In this document: one piece after another, positions 1 through 7,376 of the stretch | Layout of the letters: each line of letters begins with the position of its first letter | Position numbering within the stretch: position 1 is the stretch's first letter | Assembly: GCA_027009115.1 (NCBI GenBank) | Contig: JALVDI010000174.1 | Span: 1 to 38,694 of the forward strand | Length of the DNA: 38,694 nt | DNA from: Polyangiaceae bacterium | Lineage (GTDB): Bacteria; Myxococcota_A; Polyangia; Polyangiales; Houyiibacteriaceae | Direction: 5' to 3' | Notes under the pieces: generated by a model | What the model was told of the DNA's origin: nothing | The model's input: only the letters and a program-made list of their open reading frames with translations | Database searches by the model: none | Made by a program: the position numbers and the translations under genes

Positions 1-1
1 G

Positions 2-187
2 GGGAGCGCGTCGCGTCGGCGTGCGATGCGAGGGGTGCTGGAGGCATTCGCCGAAGCGTACGAGCGCGCGCTGTTGAAGTATCGGGCGGGGGAGCCGGCG
101 GTGTTTCCGCGGGGGACGTGGAAGATGGTGCGGCTGTTCCATGTGCCGGTGGAGGGGGGCGCGGATCCACCGGCGGCGGCCGCGTAG
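2..187 (+). CDS. C-terminal fragment of an unidentified protein (possibly transposase-related)
   Basis: An open frame enters from the left edge and ends at TAG 185-187, giving 61 residues. The readable part contains an amphipathic stretch (EAFAEAYERALLKYRAG) followed by VFPRGTWKMVRLFHVPVE and an Ala/Pro-rich end. The ending 'FP.GT[WY]...RF..V' reminds me of C-termini of REP-associated or IS200-like transposases in deltaproteobacterial genomes, but this is a recollection of style and not a domain match. Codon use is G-rich, unlike the more C-rich third positions of the later genes. The following repeat-bearing spacer would suit a mobile or REP-like context. Function is unproven. Confidence 0.4.
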   Translation, partial: GSASRRRAMRGVLEAFAEAYERALLKYRAGEPAVFPRGTWKMVRLFHVPVEGGADPPAAAA

Positions 188-310
188 AGCGGCCGGTTCG
201 GACAACGCCTGGGGAGGAGGCCGAGGGGGCTCTCGGGGCGCGGGGGTGCGCCTGGAGGGCCCCCCGAGGGAGCGCAGGGGGCGGCGGAGCGCGCGGGACC
301 GCGCTCCGAG

Positions 311-371
311 GAGGGGTGGGGGTGGGGCGGTGGCGTCTTTCGGGACCCCTCCGCACCCCCCCCCACCCCTC
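311..371. repeat. 12-bp perfect inverted repeat (possible terminator stem)
   Basis: GAGGGGTGGGGG at 311-322 is exactly complementary to CCCCCACCCCTC at 360-371, with a 37-base loop. It lies between convergent genes, so a termination or RNA-stabilising hairpin is possible. No T-run follows on either strand. The left arm extends into further G runs (GGGGTGGGGGTGGGG, 313-327), so a G-quadruplex is an alternative structure. Confidence 0.4.
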
Positions 372-376
372 TTCAG

Positions 377-445
377 GAACAGGAGGGTGGGTGTTGTCAC
401 GGCGCAACGCGGCCCAAGAACAGGAGGGTGGGCGTTGTCGCGGCG
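377..445 (+). repeat. Two 28-bp direct repeats 41 bp apart
   Basis: The units at 377-404 and 418-445 both read GAACAGGAGGGTGGG, then Y, GTTGTC, R and CGGCG. They differ at two positions only (T/C and A/G), both transitions. The GTTGTC core recurs a third time at 472-477, giving a spacing of 41 and then 38 bases. Regular spacing near four helical turns suggests either a duplicated element or binding sites. No gene starts nearby to be controlled by them. Confidence 0.65.
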
Positions 446-471
446 GAAGAGGGGCTGCCGCCGGCCGGCGC

Positions 472-485
472 GTTGTCTCGACAAC
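472..485. repeat. Short perfect hairpin GTTGTC-TC-GACAAC
   Basis: The 6-bp arms at 472-477 and 480-485 are perfectly complementary around a two-base centre. The left arm repeats the GTTGTC core of the 28-bp direct repeats upstream. It could be a dyad operator or the end of a structured element. It is too short for a confident terminator call. Confidence 0.35.
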
Positions 486-670
486 CTGGCAGATCGAGCC
501 CCGTGGGCCCTGACACAACCTCACCCCTCCAAAGTTCCTACTCAGCCCTCGGTGGCCGCCCAGCACCACAGACCCGACGCAGGGATCAACGGATCAACAC
601 GACCTGCTCCCCACGAAAGTAGACCTCCCGTTGAGGACACAGTGGGCTCTCCGCGAAGGTGGGGCAGTCC

Positions 671-2350
671 TCACACGCCGGCTCGATTGCCCCGCTCTTC
701 CGCGATCTCCTTCGCCACGCTCTCGAGCAGTTCGCGGCACTCCGGGCGCTGCCGAAGGTGCTCCAGCAGGACGCCCGAAGCCTCCATGAAGGCCTTCTCG
801 TAACCCAAAGCTTCCCGGACTCGCGCCGCAATCCGATCTCGGCCAGCCTGTAGGTCGTTCTCCAACGCCTCACTGTAGCGCTGAAGCTGCGACTTGAGGT
901 CTTCGATCTGCTTGCGAAGACCGCCCGCATACTTCTCACGGTCGCGCGCGCGCCGTTCGTAGTCGCCGATCACCGCGGCGTAGGCTTCGGCACGCGCCCT
1001 CGCGGCGCCGAGTTCTTGATGCGCCTCGGCCCCCCCTCCGGCCCGGACCTTCTGCTGCGCCGCCACCAGGTCCTGCTCGGCCTGCATCCGCAACTCGCTC
1101 AGACGCATCGCACGCTCTCGCTCCGCCGCTGCTTCGCGCAACGCCCGGCTCTCCTCCCCAGCGAGCTCTTCCACCTTTCGGCCGATCTCCGCCCGGAGCG
1201 CGCGGCCCCTTTTCTCGATCGCCTCCAGCTTCTTCGAATGGCTCGCCAGCTCGCCCTCGAGTCGCGACGCACGGGCCGCCAGCTCCCAGATATGCTCCGA
1301 GGCCTTTCGGATCTCTTCGGGCGCTTTCCCGTTCGGATACGCCCGAGCTGTCGCACGCAGGAAGTTCGCCGCACGCCTGGACCACTCGACGACTCCCGGC
1401 GATGGCGCCGGCGGAGGTGGCACCGCCTGTGCGGAGGACTGAACGACGGGTTTCTCGGTCACTTCCCACACGGTCGACGGCAACGAACGCTGCAGTCGCT
1501 TGAGTTCCTCCTGAAGATGGTGGCCGTCCCGAAAGCGGTCCTCCACACGCTTCTGCAGCAGGCGCAGGCAAATGGCTTCGGCCGCCTCAGGTAGGTCCTT
1601 CCGCAGCGCGCGCGGGCGCGGCGGCGGCGCGCTCTTCTGCATCTCCAAGAGAGTGTCTCGGTCATGGGAGCGAAACGGCAGCTGTCCCGTGACCATCTCG
1701 AAAAAAAGGATCCCGAGCGCGTAGAGATCACTTGCGGGTCTTGCGTCCTCGCCACGCGCCTGCTCCGGCGACATGTATTCCGGGGTCCCGAAAACTGCGC
1801 CCTTCGGCGCCAGACGATGGTCACGCGCCAACGCCGCCAACCCGAAGTCGAGGATCTTGACGAAGTCTGCGCGGCCGCGGCGATCGGTGAGCATGATGTT
1901 GTCGCTCTTCAGATCGCGGTGCACGACCCCAAGATCGTGGGCACGCGCAAGCGCGGCGCACATCTGCTCGAGGATGTCTACGGCCCGAGACACCGGCATC
2001 GGCCCCTTGGCGATCTCCGAGCTCAACGCCGTCCCCGTCAGATACTCCATCACAAGGTAGAGTTCGCCCTGCTCGGTCTCACCCACATCGTGGATATCCA
2101 CAATGTGGGCGTGGTCGACGCGGTTGGCCGCCCGCGCTTCGCGGAGCATCCAGGCCCGCAGATGCGTCTCGCCCCGCAAGTCCGGACGGATGAGCTTGAG
2201 CGCCACGACCCGATCGATGAGCACGTGCCGCGCTCGGTACACCACCCCCATGCCGCCTTCGCCGAGGCGCGCCTCCAGGCGATATCGGCCCGCAACCACC
2301 TTCCCCAAATACGGGTCACGGTTCTTCGGCGCCGTCTGTGTTCGTCCCAT
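671..2350 (-). CDS. Ser/Thr protein kinase with C-terminal coiled coil
   Basis: Eukaryote-type (Hanks) kinase of 559 residues. The catalytic domain spans about residues 21-290: glycine loop LGEGGMGVVY (29-38), ATP-binding Lys in VALKLI (K52), helix-C Glu in the LREAR segment, HRDLKSDN (144-151), DFG (168-170) and a GTPEYMSPEQ activation segment, so it should be active. A Pro-rich linker (about 300-320) leads to a long Glu/Arg/Ala-rich coiled coil (about 345-530). No membrane span is seen, so it is probably cytoplasmic. I prefer the ATG at 2350, preceded by GAGGGGAC, over the in-frame ATG at 2404: the latter has no ribosome site and lies upstream of a TATGAT box. It is transcribed divergently from the next kinase. 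The coiled coil probably mediates dimerisation or scaffold binding (inference). Confidence 0.93.
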   Translation of the reverse strand: MGRTQTAPKNRDPYLGKVVAGRYRLEARLGEGGMGVVYRARHVLIDRVVALKLIRPDLRGETHLRAWMLREARAANRVDHAHIVDIHDVGETEQGELYLVMEYLTGTALSSEIAKGPMPVSRAVDILEQMCAALARAHDLGVVHRDLKSDNIMLTDRRGRADFVKILDFGLAALARDHRLAPKGAVFGTPEYMSPEQARGEDARPASDLYALGILFFEMVTGQLPFRSHDRDTLLEMQKSAPPPRPRALRKDLPEAAEAICLRLLQKRVEDRFRDGHHLQEELKRLQRSLPSTVWEVTEKPVVQSSAQAVPPPPAPSPGVVEWSRRAANFLRATARAYPNGKAPEEIRKASEHIWELAARASRLEGELASHSKKLEAIEKRGRALRAEIGRKVEELAGEESRALREAAAERERAMRLSELRMQAEQDLVAAQQKVRAGGGAEAHQELGAARARAEAYAAVIGDYERRARDREKYAGGLRKQIEDLKSQLQRYSEALENDLQAGRDRIAARVREALGYEKAFMEASGVLLEHLRQRPECRELLESVAKEIAEERGNRAGV

Positions 2351-2386
2351 CGTCCCCTCGTCCGGGTTCCGCCCGGCAAGAGTCGC

Positions 2387-2392
2387 ATCATA
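2387..2392 (-). promoter_or_regulatory. Putative -10 box (TATGAT) of the coiled-coil kinase gene
   Basis: On the minus strand TATGAT matches the sigma-70 -10 consensus in five of six positions. It sits about 36 bases before the preferred ATG at 2350. A clear -35 partner is not visible (GCTGAA lies at 17-base spacing). Its position downstream of the alternative ATG at 2404 supports the shorter start. Confidence 0.45.
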
Positions 2393-2407
2393 CACAAACG
2401 CCATCGG

Positions 2408-2436
2408 TTTTCAGCGAACTCGTGCTCCCCTATGCT
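2408..2436 (+). promoter_or_regulatory. Putative promoter of the PATAN-domain kinase gene
   Basis: TTTTCA (2408-2413) and TATGCT (2431-2436) are separated by 17 bases, with the start codon at 2486. A ribosome site GGAGG (2473-2477) precedes the ATG. The element overlaps the divergent gene's upstream region, so the two kinases probably share an intergenic control region. Confidence 0.45.
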
Positions 2437-2485
2437 AGGGGGGTGAGCTCGCCGGCCCCGAGCTCCGCGGCTGGAGGTTACCTCG

Positions 2486-4471
2486 ATGGGGCAGGCCCCA
2501 ATCGGACCCTACGTCATCGACCGACGTCTCGCGATGGGCGGCATGGCGGAGGTCTTCGTCGCCATGCGCAAGGGCCCCCACGGCTTCAGCAAGAAGGTCG
2601 CCCTCAAGCGCATCCTCCCGCAGTATGCCGGCGACCCGGACTTCGTGTCGATGTTCATCGACGAGGCCAAGCTCGCCGCGCAGCTCCATCACCCGAACGT
2701 AGTACAGGTCTTCGACTTCGGTGAGCATGGAGGCGAGCTCTTCCTCGCGATGGAGTTGGTCGATGGGACGAACGTCCACCGGTTGCTCCGAGTCATCAAC
2801 ACCCAGGACGAGCAAGTCCCGTTGGACACGGTGCTCTACATCGTCGGCCAGACGGCCCACGCCCTCGCCTACGCCCATCGCCTCTGCGACGAGGACGGCG
2901 AACCGATGGGCTTCGTCCACCGCGACGTGAGCCCCGCGAACATCCTCCTGACGTCTTCCGGTCATGTGAAGCTCACCGACTTCGGTATCGCCAAGTGCGC
3001 CACCCAGCGCCAGCGGACCGAGGACGGCCACGTCCGAGGCAAGCTCGGCTACATGTCCCCAGAGCAAGTCATGGGTCGCGCCATGGACGGCCGCAGCGAC
3101 GTGTTCACGCTCGCAACGGTCTTTGCCGAGCTGCTCATCGGCGAACCCCTTTTCGGGACAGGAAAAGAGCTGGACATCCTCATACGTATCCGTGACGTCG
3201 ACCTCTCCCATCTCGAGCGCTCCGTCCGCCGCATCCCCCGTGATGTCCGTCGACTCGTCGAGGCAGCCCTCGCCCGCGATCCGGCTCAGCGACCGACCGC
3301 CAAGGAGCTCGCCGAAAGCTGCGACGAGGTGCGTCGCCGCCGCGGCATGAGCCATGGCCCGAACCGGCTCGCGCGACTCCTGGCACGCCTGGACCTCATC
3401 GCAACGGAGCCCGGGAACATTCCTCCCGATCGGGGCACCGCGCTGCTGGACACGAGCCTGCTGAGCCCACAGGCCGAAGCGCTCATCGGCGAGGTTGGCG
3501 CGACGGCCCCCGCCATCTACACCGTACGTCTCGCGGACGGACGGGAGATCGGGCCCGTCAGTTTTCCACGCCTCGTCCAGATGATCACTAGCGGGAAGAT
3601 CCACTCGGAGACCCTGATCCGCAAAGAAGAGGGCGCCTATGAGCCGGCGACGGCGCTGCCCGAACTGACCCGCTTCGTCACCTCGCCGGCGCTGCAGTGG
3701 AAGCTCGACGAGCTCCGCCTGGCTGAACGCGGAGGCGAACTTCGAGGCGCCAGCCTCGTGCCGATCGTGTTCAACCTCATGAAGACACGAGCAACCGGCG
3801 TGCTTCACCTCTGGGATGGAGAGCGGCGCAAGAAGATCTACTTCGAGAACGGCAAGCCCGAGTTCGTCGCGTCCACGGACCGACGCGAGCTCCTTGGCGA
3901 GTTCCTCGTCGAGCAGGAGCTCTGCCTGCGCATGGAGGTCGAGATGGCCCTCGCCCTGCTACCCCGCTACGGCGGACGCCTCGGCGACGCACTCGTGGGC
4001 CTGGGGATCTTGCGACCGTTCGAGCTCTTCCAGGCGATCAGCCAACAGGTTCGACAACGTCTCCTCGAAGCCTTCGCGTGGCGGCGCGGCCGCTGGGCCT
4101 TCGTCCCAAACATGCGAAGCCACGAGGAAACCTTTCCCTTGGGCCTCTCCTACTGGGAGCTGCTGCGCGAGGCCATCGAGACCGCCCACGCCGACGAGCT
4201 CGAGGCCGCGCTCGCGCCGCTCTGGGAGCGACGCCTCCGCCAGGTCGTGCGTCCGAGCGTGCCCCGCGAGAGCTTCGACCTCCCGCCGACCTGGGTGAGC
4301 CTGATCGACTCCGTGCAGGAGGGCCGCACGGCCGGCGCCATCCTCACCCGAGCCGCGGCCGAGGACGCGATAGACCTCGAGGATGCCTACCGGGCGTTGT
4401 TCTTGGCCTTGGCCTGCGGCTTCGTCGAGACCTTCGACGGACCTTCCCCGGACGCGGTCGACGAGGGCTAG
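2486..4471 (+). CDS. Ser/Thr protein kinase with GYF_2-like and PATAN (DUF4388) domains
   Basis: 661 residues. The kinase domain (about 9-290) carries MGGMAEVF (17-24), VALK (K41), Glu in the helix-C segment FIDEAKL (E60), HRDVSPAN (145-152), DFG (165-167) and GYMSPEQ (188-194). After a linker, IYTVRLADGREIGPVSF to about residue 390 resembles a GYF_2 domain. Residues about 417-545 resemble the PATAN/DUF4388 domain: ELRGASLVPIVF, TGVLHLWDGERRKKIYFENG and LGDALVGLGIL. In known proteins PATAN modules mediate protein contacts in signalling. No transmembrane segment is seen. The start is well supported by GGAGG seven to eight bases before the ATG. It is head to head with another kinase, suggesting a paired signalling locus. 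Confidence 0.93.
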   Translation: MGQAPIGPYVIDRRLAMGGMAEVFVAMRKGPHGFSKKVALKRILPQYAGDPDFVSMFIDEAKLAAQLHHPNVVQVFDFGEHGGELFLAMELVDGTNVHRLLRVINTQDEQVPLDTVLYIVGQTAHALAYAHRLCDEDGEPMGFVHRDVSPANILLTSSGHVKLTDFGIAKCATQRQRTEDGHVRGKLGYMSPEQVMGRAMDGRSDVFTLATVFAELLIGEPLFGTGKELDILIRIRDVDLSHLERSVRRIPRDVRRLVEAALARDPAQRPTAKELAESCDEVRRRRGMSHGPNRLARLLARLDLIATEPGNIPPDRGTALLDTSLLSPQAEALIGEVGATAPAIYTVRLADGREIGPVSFPRLVQMITSGKIHSETLIRKEEGAYEPATALPELTRFVTSPALQWKLDELRLAERGGELRGASLVPIVFNLMKTRATGVLHLWDGERRKKIYFENGKPEFVASTDRRELLGEFLVEQELCLRMEVEMALALLPRYGGRLGDALVGLGILRPFELFQAISQQVRQRLLEAFAWRRGRWAFVPNMRSHEETFPLGLSYWELLREAIETAHADELEAALAPLWERRLRQVVRPSVPRESFDLPPTWVSLIDSVQEGRTAGAILTRAAAEDAIDLEDAYRALFLALACGFVETFDGPSPDAVDEG

Positions 4472-4505
4472 CGGCAGCTGCTACAAGTGCGCGACGAGGC
4501 GGGCG

Positions 4506-5348
4506 GTGCCGGAGCAAGCAACAACGACGTCGCGCTACTTCACGCTGCATCGCCCCAAAGTGCAGCGACCGGTACTCGTCGAGATCCCCCACGCGGGGCT
4601 TGCGATCCCTGAAGACCTCGGCCAAGAGCTGCGCGCGCCCCTCGACAGCGTCCTGCGTGACGCCGACCTCTTCGTGGACAAGCTCTACGCGGACGCACCG
4701 GAGCACGGCGCGAGCATGCTCGAGGCGCACATCTCGCGCTATGTCGTCGACCTCAACCGGGCACCACACGACGTGGACCTCCAGACGGTCCCCGACCATC
4801 CGGCGCCCCGTGGAGTGCAGGCGCGAGGTGTCGTCTGGCGCACGACCACGGGCGGGCAGCCGCTCCTGCGACGTCCGCTCACCTATCGGCAGCTTCAGGA
4901 CCGTCTCGCGCGCTACCATCGCCCCTATCACGACGCGCTCCGCGCGGAGCTCGGCCGACTCCGAGAACGCTTCGGCTTCGCGCTTTGCTTGGCGGCCCAC
5001 TCCATGCCGAGCCGCGGCCGTACCCTTGGCTCGGACCGAATCACGCGGCGCCCCGATGTCGTCCCGGGCACCCGCGGCGGCACGTCAGCAGATCGGAGGC
5101 TCATCGAGTTGGTGGATGCCCACTTCACCGAAGCAGGGCTCAGCGTGCGCCACGACGATCCCTACCGCGGCGGCTACACGACGGCACACTACGGACGCCC
5201 ACGGGAGGGCTGGCACGTCGTCCAGATCGAGATCAACCGCGCGCTCTACGTCCACGAGGCCACGTCCCGACCGAAGCAGACCGAGTTCGAAGAGCTTCAG
5301 CGGGTGCTCGAGGAGCTCGTCGCGAAGGTCGCCAAGCTGACGCTCTGA
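4506..5348 (+). CDS. N-formylglutamate amidohydrolase-like protein
   Basis: 280 residues from the GTG at 4506, chosen because the frame upstream overlaps the kinase and GAGGCGGG precedes this codon. Family landmarks are visible: VEIPHAG (25-31), YVVDLNR (79-85), HSMPS (165-169), RPDVVPGT (182-189), DDPYRGGYTT (217-226) and VQIEINRALY (239-248). This family (Pfam FGase) hydrolyses N-formyl-L-glutamate to glutamate and formate in histidine breakdown. No other hut gene is nearby, so the true substrate is open; some homologues act on other N-acyl or N-formyl amino acids. It lies 34 bases after the kinase stop and may be cotranscribed with it. It is probably cytoplasmic. Confidence 0.85.
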   Translation: MPEQATTTSRYFTLHRPKVQRPVLVEIPHAGLAIPEDLGQELRAPLDSVLRDADLFVDKLYADAPEHGASMLEAHISRYVVDLNRAPHDVDLQTVPDHPAPRGVQARGVVWRTTTGGQPLLRRPLTYRQLQDRLARYHRPYHDALRAELGRLRERFGFALCLAAHSMPSRGRTLGSDRITRRPDVVPGTRGGTSADRRLIELVDAHFTEAGLSVRHDDPYRGGYTTAHYGRPREGWHVVQIEINRALYVHEATSRPKQTEFEELQRVLEELVAKVAKLTL

Positions 5349-5355
5349 CCGCCGC

Positions 5356-5613
5356 CTACTTCGCGACGGGAGCCTCGACCACGAGCGGGTCGGAGCTTCG
5401 GACCTCCAGACGGTACCGACTGTTGGCCGTTTGGATGTAGTAGATGTCGCGGTCGGAGAGCTTCAACACACGCTTGACTGGCGTCGTCACGTACTCGTGC
5501 AGTCCGTCGGGGAACTCGATGACGACGACCGAGCCCTTTCGCGGCGGACGCAGGAGCCGCCCAACGACCGCCCGGCCTGGCTTGCGTCCGACCTTGCGAA
5601 GAACGACCTCCAC
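5356..5613 (-). CDS. Small beta-rich protein of unknown function (85 aa)
   Basis: 85 residues, basic at the N-terminus (MEVVLRKVGRKPGR), then strand-like segments VVGRLLRPP, SVVVIEFPDG, HEYVTTPVKRVLKL, DIYYIQTANSRYRLEV. It has no signal peptide or membrane span. It looks like a small barrel-type fold, but I recognise no named family. An in-frame TAG 15 bases upstream leaves GTG 5613 as the first start. There is no Shine-Dalgarno sequence, yet a TTGACC-N16-TAGTTT promoter ends six bases before the GTG, suggesting a leaderless transcript. The gene converges on the amidohydrolase gene with only seven bases between stop codons. Confidence 0.7.
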   Translation of the reverse strand: MEVVLRKVGRKPGRAVVGRLLRPPRKGSVVVIEFPDGLHEYVTTPVKRVLKLSDRDIYYIQTANSRYRLEVRSSDPLVVEAPVAK

Positions 5614-5619
5614 GCCACA

Positions 5620-5647
5620 AAACTAGCACAGCGCCGGAAGGGGTCAA
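5620..5647 (-). promoter_or_regulatory. Putative leaderless promoter of the 85-aa gene
   Basis: On the minus strand TTGACC (5642-5647) is followed after 16 bases by TAGTTT (5620-5625). The -35 hexamer matches consensus in five of six positions; the -10 keeps the key T, A and final T. Only six bases separate it from the GTG start, so transcription would begin at or next to the start codon. Confidence 0.5.
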
Positions 5648-5663
5648 AGGGCGGAAAGGGAGT

Positions 5664-6380
5664 TCACGGCCGGCGCAGGCGGAAGCGGAACGAGACGACC
5701 ACCGCGCGGGCCCCGAGCTGCGTGCGCAGCCCCTCGATCGGCGGACCAAGACACGCGCTCAAAGGCCCCAGAGGGAGAGGGGCCTCGCCCCAGTCGCGGA
5801 AGCGGAGCGTCGTCGGTTCATCGCCGCGAAGATGGAGCCGCAGGTCCCCCGTACCCTCGACCTGGGGAGCTTGGGGACAGCCCGGCAGCTCGTCCAAGAT
5901 CGTCCACACGCGGGCCTCGAGCTCGCGGTCGCGTGGGCACCGGCCGTCCGCACCCTCGGCGCCGGGGCACTGGAGGTACGCGAGCCGGCCCCGCTCCACC
6001 ACGAGTCCATACGCTTCGTCCGGCGAGCCCGAGGAGAGGCCGGCCGCGCCCTCCGCCTCGCGAGGAAGCGATCCTTCGGGCGCTCCCTCAGCCTCCTCGC
6101 CGAGGGCGGCAGACGCGGGCTCGGCGCTCTCCGCGAAGCGCGCCCCGGCCGCACCGCCGTCATCGGTCGGCGGGCCAGCCTGCCGGTCCCGCTGCTCTCC
6201 CTGCTCCCGCCGAGCCCCGTCGCGCTCGGCGCTCATTCCGCGCGGCGGCGGCGCGATGCTCCACGCAGCGGCGGACAAACCGACCCACAGGCCGGCGATG
6301 GCGGCGGCCGCCACGACCCACGCGCGCGGCGGCCGTGGGTTCACCTGGACGCGAGGGGACACCGCTGGCCCATAGCTCAT
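5664..6380 (-). CDS. Single-span membrane protein of unknown function
   Basis: 238 residues: a short Pro/Arg N-terminus, one hydrophobic segment at about 21-43 (WVVAAAAIAGLWVGLSAAAW), a low-complexity Glu/Ala/Gly-rich linker (about 48-120), and a C-terminal domain from about 122 (YGLVVERGRLAYLQCPG, CPRDRELEARVWTILDELPGC, LRLHLRGDEPTTLRF). The topology suggests an anchored periplasmic domain with three or four cysteines. I do not recognise the domain. The gene is divergent from the sigma factor, 137 bases apart. That position would suit an anti-sigma or accessory role, but nothing in the 20-residue cytoplasmic end resembles an anti-sigma domain. The ATG at 6380 has a G-rich stretch (GGGGGTTGG) upstream. 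Confidence 0.75.
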   Translation of the reverse strand: MSYGPAVSPRVQVNPRPPRAWVVAAAAIAGLWVGLSAAAWSIAPPPRGMSAERDGARREQGEQRDRQAGPPTDDGGAAGARFAESAEPASAALGEEAEGAPEGSLPREAEGAAGLSSGSPDEAYGLVVERGRLAYLQCPGAEGADGRCPRDRELEARVWTILDELPGCPQAPQVEGTGDLRLHLRGDEPTTLRFRDWGEAPLPLGPLSACLGPPIEGLRTQLGARAVVVSFRFRLRRP

Positions 6381-6517
6381 CGGGCCAACCCCCGCATGCG
6401 GGTGCGGGGGATCGGTGCGGCAAAGCGCCGCGGCGCGCGCGTCCTCGCTCCCCGAGGTCGCGAAAATCGCCGGGCGTCGGAGACGGAACGAAAGCTGCTG
6501 TGCTGCGGAGCAGGCCC

Positions 6518-7321
6518 ATGAACGTGCACCGGACGAGCTTCGAACGCTACCGCGCCGCCCTCGCGGCGACCTCCCCTCTCTCCACGGAAGAGGAGCTCGC
6601 CCTCGCCCGGCGCTGGCGTGACGGCGACCTCGCCGCTGGCCACCGCCTGGTGAGCGCGTCCCTCCGCTTCGTCATCAGCGTCGCCCTGGAGTATCGCCGC
6701 TGGGGCACCCCCATCGAAGACCTCGTCCAGCAGGGCAACGTGGGGCTGCTCAAAGCCGCCGCCAAGTTCGATCCCGACAAGGGCTGCCGCCTCGTCACCT
6801 ACGCCGGCTACTGGGTTCGCGCCGAGATCCGGGACTACGTGCTGCGCAACTACCGTGCCGTGCGTCTCGGAACGACCCGGACGGAGCGCCGTGCGATGCG
6901 CCTGTACCGCCGGCAGAGCTCCGAGAGCGCAGCAGCGCTCGCGAACAGCTCGGGCATGCCGCCAGCTCGCGCGGCCCAACTCCTGCCGCTGCTACGCCAG
7001 GGCGACGTCTCCTTCGACGGAAGCGCCGGCGACGCTCCGCGACGCGATGGCGGCCTCCCGGCCACGACCGAGACGCCGGAAACCGCGGCGATGCGCAACG
7101 ACACGGTCGCCGGGGTGCGACGTGCCCTCCAGGAGTTGCTCCCCCGCCTGAGCCCCCGGGAGCGGCGCATCGTCCATGCCCGGCTGATGTCCGAGGAGCC
7201 GATGACGCTGGCGCAGCTCGGCGCAGAGATGGGCGTCAGCAAAGAGCGCGTTCGACAGATCGAAGCACGGCTTCGCGCCAAGCTTCGGACGTTGCTGTCC
7301 GAGTTCCGCCCGGCGGCCTAG
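6518..7321 (+). CDS. RpoH-like sigma-70 family RNA polymerase sigma factor
   Basis: 267 residues from ATG 6518, preceded by GGAG (6507-6510). Region 2 covers about 25-105, with LVSASLRFVISVALEY, IEDLVQQGNVGLLKAAAKFDPDKGCRLVTYAGYWVRAEIRDYV. Region 4 is at about 200-258, with LSPRERRIVHARL and the helix-turn-helix TLAQLGAEMGVSKERVRQIEAR. Region 3 is short. TRTERRAMRLYRRQ (120-133) lies where RpoH proteins carry their 'RpoH box'. There is no N-terminal region 1.1, so it is an alternative sigma factor close to the RpoH group and to myxobacterial SigB/SigC types. The neighbouring genes give no direct hint of its regulon. The longer open frame upstream of 6518 is low-complexity and overlaps the divergent gene, so I reject it as the start. 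Confidence 0.93.
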   Translation: MNVHRTSFERYRAALAATSPLSTEEELALARRWRDGDLAAGHRLVSASLRFVISVALEYRRWGTPIEDLVQQGNVGLLKAAAKFDPDKGCRLVTYAGYWVRAEIRDYVLRNYRAVRLGTTRTERRAMRLYRRQSSESAAALANSSGMPPARAAQLLPLLRQGDVSFDGSAGDAPRRDGGLPATTETPETAAMRNDTVAGVRRALQELLPRLSPRERRIVHARLMSEEPMTLAQLGAEMGVSKERVRQIEARLRAKLRTLLSEFRPAA

Positions 7322-7376
7322 AAACTGGGGGCGACCGAAACTATCCTCCCATGCTGACGGAGACGGGAACCCGCCC

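Larger units (their letters stand above)
188..670. other. Gene-free convergent spacer, G-rich, with repeats
   Basis: This 483-base stretch lies between a rightward gene tail and the end of a leftward kinase gene. I see no convincing coding frame: the frames that stay open are low-complexity Arg/Gly/Pro and start without ribosome sites. The left half (about 205-330) has many G runs on the + strand. It holds an inverted repeat, a 28-bp direct repeat and a small hairpin, listed separately. Termination of both flanking genes is the obvious role; an RNA gene or a mobile-element remnant cannot be excluded. Confidence 0.6.

Noticed and set aside
118-513. Small + strand frames in the left spacer
   Set aside because: They are Gly/Arg low-complexity, lack ribosome sites, and overlap the end of another gene or the repeats.
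2443-2485. GTG 2443, six bases after TATGCT, as a leaderless start of the second kinase
   Set aside because: This GTG is in a different frame from the kinase, whose ATG 2486 has a strong GGAGG site.
5933-6517. N-terminal extension of the sigma factor
   Set aside because: The extension is low-complexity and lies over the divergent gene. The ATG at 6518 has a ribosome site and gives a normal RpoH-like length.
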